Translations under genes and position numbers: made by a program
In this document: one piece after another, positions 53,761 through 61,160 of the stretch
Layout of the letters: every line of letters starts with the position of its first letter
Position numbering within the stretch: position 1 is the stretch's first letter
The notes under the pieces: generated by a model
What the model saw: the letters and a program-made list of their open reading frames with translations, nothing else
Databases searched by the model: none
What the model was told of the DNA's origin: nothing
Source: Penium margaritaceum
Lineage: Eukaryota > Streptophyta > Zygnematophyceae > Desmidiales > Peniaceae
Assembly: GCA_023375785.1 (NCBI GenBank)
Contig: SZWC01000033.1
Coordinates: 357,244-421,243 of the forward strand
DNA: 64,000 nt
Direction of reading: 5' to 3'

Positions 53761-53800
53761 TTCACAGTGTGTGGTTAACGTTGAAATGGCGTGGCGACCA
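53761..53800. other. Deletion junction within the satellite
   Basis: At about 53,783 a monomer of the type GTGTGTGGTTAACGTTGAAA passes straight into ATGGCGTGGCGACCATGCACAATGACTGAC-like sequence, which normally lies several monomers further round the higher-order repeat. About three monomer types are skipped, so a deletion or unequal exchange between non-equivalent positions is implied. Confidence 0.65.
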
Positions 53801-54695
53801 TGCACAATGACTGACAAAAGTAGGCTTCTGTACTGCCTTTGAGCAAAGAAATCCGTTGTGTGTGGTCAACATTGACAACTCATAATACGAGTCACAAATG
53901 GTCAGAGGGGAAAACAATGGTTTGGGAACACCAAGTATCAAATAGCAAGCACAAGGAGCTTCAATGCGTTGTGGCACGGTGTGGATACCATGCACGATGA
54001 CCAACCAAAGTAGGCATCTGTCACTGACCATGACCAAATAATGGCACTTAGTGTGGTAACCCTTGAGAACTAATAAAACGAGTCACAAAGGGTCAGGGTG
54101 GAAGATAATGGTTTGTGAATACTAGTTATCGACCAGTATGTACAAATACGTTCAATATGTAGTGCACAGTGTGGCAATAATGCACTGTGAGCAACCAAAG
54201 TATACATGTGTGACTGACCATGAACAAAGAATTTCACTTCATGTGGTCAACATTGATAACTCACAACACGGGTCAGAGCTAGTCAGAGGGGGCTAACAAT
54301 GGTTTGGGAACACTGGCTCTCAACAAGAAAGCACAAAGACCTTTGATACGTAATGACACGGTGTGGTAACCATGTACAGTAACAAACCAAAGTAGTGATG
54401 TGTCACAAACCATGACCAAACGGATTTCACGGTGTGTGGACAACGTTGAAAACTCATAACACGAGTCACAACTAGTCAGTGGGGGAAACCATGGGTTGGG
54501 CACACTAGTTATCAACTAGCAAGTAGAAAGATTTTCAACAAGTAGTGGCACGGTGTGGCTAGCGTGCACAGTGACCAACCAAAGGATGCATATGTCACAA
54601 ACTATGACCGAAGAAGTCCATTATGTGTGGTCAACATCGACAACTCATAACACGAGTCACAAATGGTCAGAGGGAGAGACAATGGTTTGGGAACG

Positions 54696-54700
54696 CTATG
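54696..54700. other. Left target-site duplication of chromovirus (CTATG)
   Basis: CTATG abuts the TGTTATGGG start and recurs at 61161-61165 after the CCACA end. Removing the element rejoins the satellite monomer reading CTATGTATCGACTAG. Confidence 0.93.
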
Positions 54701-55623
54701 TGTTATGGGAGCCGCCGGTGGAGGCGGTGATTATGTCATCATGTTGAGGTCAGATTCATGCTTTGATACTCACATTGTATTCTACGTGAAAAACCATGCA
54801 AAATCGACACAAGAACTGGGTCATTTGGTGCAGGGACGAGAAAGATACGGCCGTGCAAAAGTGGGAGGCACACCTCCAGAAAACAGGAGACATACCAGTT
54901 CGACCCCGAGCACGGCGGAGCGACTTTCTCGCCCACTGCAGCCAAAGCGCCCCTGGATGGACGCTTAGCCAATGAGGCAAGGTTCATTGGGGTCCATAGG
55001 TGCTTCGGGATGGCGGCTGGAGCTGCATTCGCAAGCAAGGGTGCTTCGGGCGGCCGTGACCATCGCTGGCGGTGCTGCCAGCGGCCGTCAAGCGTGGAGC
55101 ACTCAAACGGCCATGACTTAGCCGTTTCTTCACGGGTTGAGGCTTTCTTTGGTGCGTTGGAAAGCTCACGACACGTAATATATGATGCATTTGTCATTTA
55201 CATGATTGTGCCTTGACTGAGGGCTTCGAGGCGCTGAGTAGCTTTCGGCTGGCTGATAGGGACTGGTACATAAGGAAGCCTAGGGGGGTTCTAGGCATGC
55301 CAATCTTACCCAGAGACTTTGTACATTTCCTTGTACTGATATATCAAGTCTATGGATTCATTCCTTGCCCAGCTCTCCTTGTGTTCCAAGCATTGCCTCG
55401 CACACGTCCATTTGATCCTATAAGCCTTCCACAGCGCACTTTGGTGCAAACGCTGCCTGGAGAGTCGCACGGCGGGAACCTCAGTCACTAGCAGCGGTCT
55501 TGCTGCTAGGAGAGGGTCGTGCGACATCTCAAGGGTTGGCCCACACACCAAGGGGTCGAGGGTTGGAAGGTTCTTCCCAAGGGCTTGGCGTGTGACCATC
55601 ACGCCGGGTTTCCTCGGTTCACA
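54701..55623 (+). repeat. Chromovirus 5' LTR (923 bp)
   Basis: It starts TGTTATGGGAGCC and ends CGGTTCACA, just before the primer-binding site. It is 31 bp longer than the 3' LTR, mainly from extra sequence at about 54,720-54,755 (GGAGGCGGTGATTATGTC and what follows). No strong TATA box is seen; GTACATAAGG near 55,267 is a weak candidate and is kept in the 3' LTR. Confidence 0.93.
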
Positions 55624-55625
55624 TT

Positions 55626-55640
55626 TGGTATCAAAGTGCG
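55626..55640 (+). other. Primer-binding site, initiator-Met tRNA type
   Basis: TGGTATCAAAGTGCG lies two bases after the LTR end. The usual plant site complementary to initiator Met-tRNA reads TGGTATCAGAGC, so this has one mismatch (A for G) in the first eleven bases plus an extra base shift. It primes minus-strand DNA synthesis. Confidence 0.8.
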
Positions 55641-55733
55641 TGGATGTTTGCTTGGCTTTGCGTGGACCCAAGGGAGGCAGCAGATCTGCCACAACTGCGT
55701 TTGGCCAGAAATTTTTTGGTCACAACCGGAAGC

Positions 55734-56690
55734 ATGGCAGCCACGGCATACGACCAGGTATACCTCATGGAGGAGATCCGGTGTGCTCTCGACGAGTTGC
55801 GTCAAGAGAACCAACAGCTGCGTGCGAAGGTTGAGGCGAGGTACGTCGGCCAAGGAAACAATGCGTTGGGGGGTATCGCATTGGCATCCGCCGCACCTGC
55901 CTTTCGATGGCCCAAGCCAAAGGAGCTGGAGTTCTACACTGGCAAGGGAAGTGCGTGTGAGTGGCTCTTCACGGTGAACTTGTACTTCACGGCGTTGGGC
56001 GTTCCCGTGGGAGAAGATGCCACGAGGCTGGAGTATGCACCTACGCTACTCCGGGGAATGGCACTGCAGTGGTGGTCGGCATTGTGGCAGCGGAACGCCA
56101 CTGGGTTGCCGGATGGGCTGGGGGCCGGACCATGGCTTCAGCCGTTGCTGAGTCTACCGCTGGGCCAAGAAGTGCAGCTCGGTGCGCGGGCGTTGACGGA
56201 GAAGCCAGAGACGTGGGAGCAGTTTGAGACAATGCTCCTGGCGCGTTTCGACCTCCTCAACGGCAGTCGGGTCGCACGTGACAAGATCAAGCACGTCAAG
56301 CAAGGCGGATCGGTCCAGGACTACACTACACACTTCATGGCCTTGGCGGTGCAGATTGATGACCTCTCGGATGCGGAGGCGTACGACCGCTACCATGACG
56401 GCCTGAAGCCGCACGTCCAATGTGAACTTGCTGTGCTCGGGTTGCGGACCTTTGCGGAGTTGGCCTCGGCGGCGGAGCGCATCGATGCGGAAAGCTAAAA
56501 TGCGTGCCGGACCAGCTTCGCAACACAACCAAGGATGGAGCAGCCGGGTCAGGCTGTGCCCATGGAGGTGGATGCAATTCAAGCCGGGCAGCGGGGCACG
56601 CGCGGACAACATGGACCGAGAGGCAAGTGTTGGGCTTGTGGTTAGGAGGATCATTGCAAGCGGGATTGTCCCGAGCGCAAGGCATAGCAA
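55734..56690 (+). pseudogene. Chromovirus gag with capsid and CCHC knuckle, broken
   Basis: I take the ATG at 55734 (MAATAYDQVY) as the start; upstream in-frame codons from 55644 lie in the leader next to the primer site. A short Leu/Glu-rich segment (LMEEIRCALDELRQENQQLR) is likely coiled coil. A Retrotrans_gag-type capsid domain follows (WPKPKELEFYTG, W-x-F motifs, TWEQFETMLLARF). TAA at 56496 interrupts the frame. Reading on in the same frame gives a CCHC zinc knuckle at about 56628-56669 (CWACG-stop-EDHCKRDC, spacing CX2CX4HX4C) with TAG at 56643 inside it, then TAG at 56685. So the gag C-terminus is recognisable but interrupted three times. The polyprotein would have built the particle shell and bound the RNA. 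Confidence 0.85.
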
Positions 56691-56759
56691 GGAAACGGGC
56701 AGCAGCAGTGAGGAGGGGACGACCTACTGCTGCAAGTCTTTCGTCCGCAAGGGACAGCA

Positions 56760-57619
56760 CCAGCCCTGAAAGGCTTTTGCCGATTAAGGAGCTGCCTCAA
56801 GTGTTGTTGCGGAATGAAGGTGAGACCCGGCAGTTTCCAGGGATCATCCTAGAGCTGGTTCTTGAGATTCCGGAGGGGAGTTTCAAGGGTCAGAGGAAGC
56901 TACGTGGGCTGCTAGACGGCGGTGCGAGCCATAGCTTCTTCAACAACAGGTTGGCGACGCGGTTGGAGCTTGCACGGCAGCCATGGACGTCGGCCAAGGC
57001 ACGGCAGGTGTGCGGAGTGGTGGAGTGCGGCAGGCCTCTCGTCAAGCACAAAGTCCGTATGGTTGAGTTGGTGTATGACATAGAGTTCCACACTTGCCCT
57101 ATGGATGATTACGACCGTTTGATCGGCCAGAATTGGTTGCACGCGTGGGATCCGGAGGTGGATTGGAGGTGCAACCGGGTGGTTGTGAAGGCAAACAGGA
57201 AAGGTATCACTTTGCTTTTATGGCGGAGTGAGGGGAAGGAGTCGGAAGTGACGGAAGCGGGGAAGCAGTTGCGCGTCATCAACTTGCAGCAGCTCAAGCA
57301 GTGCGAGCGCAAGGGTGGCCAGGTTTACGTGGCATGGGTGTGTCCACAACAAGCAGCGGAGCAGCAGATTGCAGCGGTCAAAGCAGAGGAGGGGCAGCCG
57401 GGAGAAGGTGCAGGAGCTCCAGAGTTACCTCCCGGTGGCGGGGAGGTGCTCAAGGAGTTCGGGGACGTTTTTCCGGAGGAGTTGCCAAAGGGGCTGCCGC
57501 CACAACGTGACATTGACCACACAATCAAGGTGGTGCCAGGGTCGTCACCAACGGTGCGGTCTTACAACCTCATGAGCGACGCAGAGCTTGCGGAGCTCAA
57601 AAAGCAGTTGGGAGAGTAG
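56760..57619 (+). pseudogene. Chromovirus protease region
   Basis: Coding resumes in a different frame from gag, with recognisable sequence from about ERLLPIKELPQVLL. The aspartic protease active site reads LLDGGAS (Asp codon at 56915), where the family usually has D-S/T-G; the Ser position is Gly here, probably lowering activity. The distal protease motif DRLIGQNWLHAWDPEVDW is clear at about 57,115-57,165. The stretch to 57,619 is the linker leading into reverse transcriptase (DVFPEELPKGLPPQRDIDH, SYNLMSDAEL), ending at TAG 57617-57619 between AELKKQLGE and VDQGFIRPS. Confidence 0.85.
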
Positions 57620-58965
57620 GTGGACCAAGGCTTCATTCGGCCGTCGGTGTCTCCGTACGCAGCGCCGATGCTGTTCGTCAATAAGAAATCAAGAGAGCTG
57701 CGGATGTGCATGGACTACTGGGCGCTCAACAACATCACGGTGAAGAATCGCTACCCGTTGCCACGGGCGGAGGAGTTGTTCGACCAGCTTCGAGGTGCGC
57801 GTGTCTTCAGCAAACTGGACCTAAGGTCGAAGTATCACCAAATCCGCATTGCGGAGGAGGATGTGGAAAAAACCGCGTTTCGGACGCGCTATGGACATTT
57901 TGAGTACCTCGTGATGCCTTTTTGGCTAACGAATGCTCCTGCTACGTTCATGGCATTGATGAACCGGGTGTTCCACTCCTACTTGGACCAGTTCGTGGTC
58001 GTCTTGCTCGACGACATCCTCGTCTACTTACGGACGATGGAGGAGCACCAAGAGCACCTGCGAATGGTGATGGAAGTGCTGAGAAAGGAGCAACTGTTTG
58101 CCAAGCTCAGCAAGTGTGAATTTGCCAAGCAGGAGGTGGAGTTCCTCGGGCACATTGTCAGTGGGAGGGGAATCTGCATGGACCCAAAAAAGGTGGAAGC
58201 AGTGAAGGATTGGCCAGCGCCGGCGTGCGTGCGTGACATCCAGGTTTTTCTGGGTTATGCAAACTACTACTGGAGGTTTATCCGGGGGCACGAGGCAATG
58301 GGAGCACCCTTGACAGACTTGCTCAAGAAGGGGCGCCAATGGGAGTGGGGTGCAAAGGAAGGGCAAACCTTTGGAGCAATGAAGGCTGCCATGTGTCAAG
58401 CCCCGGTGTTGGTGCATCCGGACACAAGCAAGGAGTAGGTGTTGGCGACGGACACAAGCGACTATGCGATCGTGGGGTGCTGATGCAGGACCAAGGGAAG
58501 GGGTTGCAGTCCCTCGCGTACTACTCCAAGAAGCTGAAAAGGACTGAGCTAAACTACCCGATCCACGAGAAAGAGATGCTCGCGGTGGTCCAGGCCTTCA
58601 AGCAATGGAGGTGCTACCTTGAGGCGTGGCGGTGTGTGGTGCACACCGACCACTACGCGCTCAAGTACCTCAAGTCGCAGCCAAACCTGAGTCGTCGTCA
58701 AGCACGGTGGATGGAGCTACTTGAGAATGGCTTTGACTACGAGATCCAATACAAACCAGGGAGGATCAACCCAGCGGACCCGCTTTCGCGTCGCCCGGAC
58801 TTGGGCGTGCATGCGATCACGGTGCTGGCAGGATCTCCAATCATCCGCAGTTTGTTTGCACAGGGGTATGCAGAGGACGAGGACTTTGCCGGAAGTACGG
58901 TGAAGGGGTGCAAGTGGGAGAAGGGGAACCAGATTGTGGTGCTGCGGAGTGCGTCTTTACGATAG
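57620..58965 (+). pseudogene. Chromovirus reverse transcriptase and RNase H
   Basis: From [16 protein letters not shown] the Gypsy reverse transcriptase runs without a stop to TAG at 58436. The catalytic pair lies in LLDDILVY (Asp codons 58010-58015). Several conserved places are changed: DYWALNN where DYRALN is usual, MPFWLTNAP where FGLTNAP is usual, and [10 protein letters not shown] where LVYSRT is usual. RNase H starts VLATDTSDYAI; near 58,472 the frame changes (original frame hits TGA at 58481), and coding continues from VLMQDQGKGLQ through YYSKKL, HEKEMLAV, VHTDHYALKYL and DPLSRRPD to TAG at 58963. The changed residues are mostly explained by C-to-T or G-to-A changes. Confidence 0.9.
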
Positions 58966-59694
58966 GCGTTGCTGGAGGAGGCGCACGACTCGCACTATAG
59001 TGGTCATTTTGGCCACGACAAGACCTTCAAGATGCTTGCACGCCAATATTGGTGGACGATGATGGGAGCAGATTGTAAGGAGTACGTGAGCACCTGTGAC
59101 ACGTGCCAACGAATCAAGTCGCGGAGGGCACGGGCGCCAGGGGAGCTGCAGCCGCTACCAGTGCCGGAACGTCCGTGGACGGACATCTCACTTGATTTTG
59201 TGGGGGGTCTTCCACGGAATGCAACGGGAAACACCATGGTGCTAGTGGTGGTGGACCGGTTCAGCAAAATGGCGCACTTTATCCCATGTGCGGAGAAGGT
59301 TACGGCAGAAAAGACGCCTCAACTCCTCTTGCAACACATCATCAAACTGCACGGGGTGCCAAAGTGCATGGTCTCGAACCGCGACCCGGGCTTCACCTCC
59401 TGGTTTTGGGAGGAACTCTTCAAGAAGCTCAGCACCCGTGTGGCTCTTTCATCGGCCTACCATCCGCAAACGGATGGCCCAACTGAGCGCACCAATCAGA
59501 CCATGGAGCAGCTACTGCGGGGGATCTTGGAACCGGATGGCGAGGGATGGGAATGCAAGCTCCCGGTGGCTGAGTTTGCCTACAACTCAACAGTGCATGC
59601 CTCTACGGGGCGGTCTCCTTTTGAGGTAGTGTATGGGGTGCGGCCTGCATGTCCCTCAGACATGGCAACGGGGTCGGACCTCCCCGCGGTGTAG
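58966..59694 (+). pseudogene. Chromovirus integrase with catalytic Asp changed to Asn
   Basis: The zinc-binding domain keeps its His/Cys pattern (HDSHYSGHFGHDKT and CDTCQ). The catalytic core has Asp in LDFVGGLP (codon at 59194), Asn at 59377-59379 in VSNRDPGFTS where the family has VSDRD, and Glu at 59485 in PQTDGPTER. Exactly 35 residues separate Asn and Glu, so the Asn sits at the second catalytic Asp (DD35E). A single G-to-A change explains it. Without that Asp the enzyme should not integrate DNA. TAG at 59692-59694 then separates the core from the C-terminal part, in the same frame. Confidence 0.9.
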
Positions 59695-60351
59695 CAATTT
59701 ACAAGTGACTTCACAGAGGTGTGGCGCGGTGTACGCAAGACGCTACACAAGGCACAGCAGCAGATGAAGCGGCAAGGGGACAAGCACCGGACAGCCGAGG
59801 AGTTCTCGGTGGGAAAACAGGTGCTGCTGAGCTCGCGGAACCTGCAGCTGGCGGGGGTGGGCAGCGACAAACTCAAGCCCCGGTGGGTGGGTCCTTTCCC
59901 GGTCAAGGAGAAGCGGTTCGCGGTGAGCTACGAGTTGGTGCTGCCGGACCAGTATATGATCCATCCCGTATTCCACGCTTCTCTTCTCAAGGCCTACAAG
60001 GAGCCGGATGCACAGTTCGCGGCGCCGGGACAGGCCCCTCCCCCACCGGTCTTGGTGGAGGGGGAAGAGGAGTATGTGATGGAGACGATTCTTGGGCACC
60101 GTCAGCGCGGTAACGTGTGGCAGTACCTGGTGCAATGGCTCGGCTATGGGCCTGAGCACAACTGCTGGGTCCCCAAAGCCGATTTCCAGAGGGGCGGTGC
60201 TGTCAACACAGTCCTCCGAGCGTACCAGGAGCGCACCGGGACGGTGCGTCCTCAGAGGGGGAGGGTGATGTTAAGGGAGCCGCCGGTTGATGCATGTTTT
60301 GATACTCCCATTGTATTTTACGAGAAAAACCATGTGAAATCAACCCAATAA
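59695..60351 (+). pseudogene. Integrase C-terminus with GPY/F module and chromodomain
   Basis: In the same frame as integrase, QFTSDFTEVW leads into the GPY/F module (LKPRWVGPFPV, HPVFHASLLKAY) and then a chromodomain from about EEEYVMETILGHRQR to NCWVPKADF. The Y-W-W aromatic set expected to bind methylated histone H3 is present (EYVMETI, WQYLVQWLGY, CWVP). Such domains steer chromovirus integration toward heterochromatin, which fits its place inside a satellite. The frame runs through the polypurine tract into the 3' LTR and stops at TAA 60349-60351; the functional end is probably near 60,230. Confidence 0.88.
60250..60268 (+). other. Polypurine tract of chromovirus
   Basis: AGAGGGGGAGGGTGA lies directly upstream of the 3' LTR start TGTTAAGGGAGCC at 60269. 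This is the expected primer site for plus-strand DNA synthesis. Confidence 0.85.
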
Positions 60352-61160
60352 CCGGGTCATTTGGTGCACGGACAAGAAAGATACGGCCGTGCAAAAGCGG
60401 GAGGCACACCCCTAGAGAAACAGGTGACGTACCGGCTCGATCCCGAGCACGGCGGAGCGACTTTCTTGCCCACTGCAGCCAAAGCGCCCCTGGATGGACA
60501 CTTAGCCAATGACACAAGGTTCATTGGGGTCCATAGGCGCTTTAGTATGGCGTCTGGAGCTGCATTCGCAACCAAGGCGCTTCGGGCGGCCGTGACCATC
60601 GCTGGCGGTGCTGCCAGCAGCCGTCACGCGTGGAGCACTCAAACGGCCATAACTTAGCCGTTTCTTCACGGATTGAGGCGTTCTTTGGTGCGTTGGAAAG
60701 CTCGTGACGGGTAATATATGATGCATGATTTATTTTCATGATTGCACCTCGATAGAGGGCTTCGAGGCGCCGAGTAGCTTTTGGCTGGATCATAAGGACT
60801 AGTACATAAGGAAGCCTAGGGGTATTCTCGGCATACCAATCTTACCTAGAGACTTTTAACATTTCCTTGTACAGATCTATCAAGTCTATGGATTCATTCC
60901 TTGTCCAACTCTCCTTGTGTTCCAAGTATTGCCTCGCACACATCCATTTGATCCTACAAGTCTTCCGCAGCGCACCTTGGGGCAAACACCGCTTGGAGAG
61001 TAGCACCGTGGGAACCTTGGTCACTAGCAGCGCTCTTGCTGCTAGGAGAGGATCATGCGACATCTCAAGGGTCGGTCCACACACCAAGGGGTCGAGGGTT
61101 GGGAGGTTCTTCCAAAGGGCTCGGCATGTGACCGTCACGCCGGGCGTCCCTCGGTCCACA
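60269..61160 (+). repeat. Chromovirus 3' LTR (892 bp)
   Basis: It begins TGTTAAGGGAGCC and ends CGGTCCACA. It aligns with the 5' LTR along its length but differs at about one base in ten over the last 420 bp by eye, with many C/T and G/A differences. It lacks the ~31-bp extra segment found near the start of the 5' LTR. Open frames on either strand here are shadows that occur in both LTRs. Confidence 0.93.

Larger units (their letters stand above)
28583..54700. repeat. 191-bp satellite, block 3 (~26 kb)
   Basis: The longest satellite block holds about 137 monomers, or roughly 22-23 higher-order repeats. The period can be read from the GCAAGTAGAAAGATTTTCAAC landmark type: about 31719, 34013 and 36304 are two periods apart (2294 and 2291 bp), giving about 1,146 bp, or six monomers of about 191 bp. 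Landmarks of the GGTGGAAGATAATG type near 37012, 38155, 39301 and 40451 give the same spacing. Variant-family monomers (CAACAAGAAGTGGCACGG) interrupt the order near 44,345 and 52,727. I found no gene in the whole block; plus- and minus-strand frames of 60-110 codons recur with the monomers. Confidence 0.96.
54701..61160 (+). mobile_element. Ty3/Gypsy chromovirus LTR retrotransposon, degenerate
   Basis: A 6,460-bp element begins TGTTATGGG and ends GGTCCACA, with the 5-bp target duplication CTATG on both sides (54696-54700 and 61161-61165). LTRs are 54701-55623 and 60269-61160. Between them lie a primer-binding site, gag, protease, reverse transcriptase, RNase H, integrase and a chromodomain, the order of Ty3/Gypsy chromoviruses. 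Breaks: TAA at 56496; TAG at 56643, 56685, 57617, 58436, 58963 and 59692; a frame change at about 56,700-56,780 and another near 58,472. The LTRs differ by roughly 10% over their last 420 bp by eye, mostly transitions, so this is an old insertion. It cannot encode its own proteins without suppression of many stops. Confidence 0.97.

Noticed and set aside
58028-58417. Minus-strand 129-codon frame over the chromovirus reverse transcriptase
   Set aside because: Antisense shadow of a recognisable reverse transcriptase.
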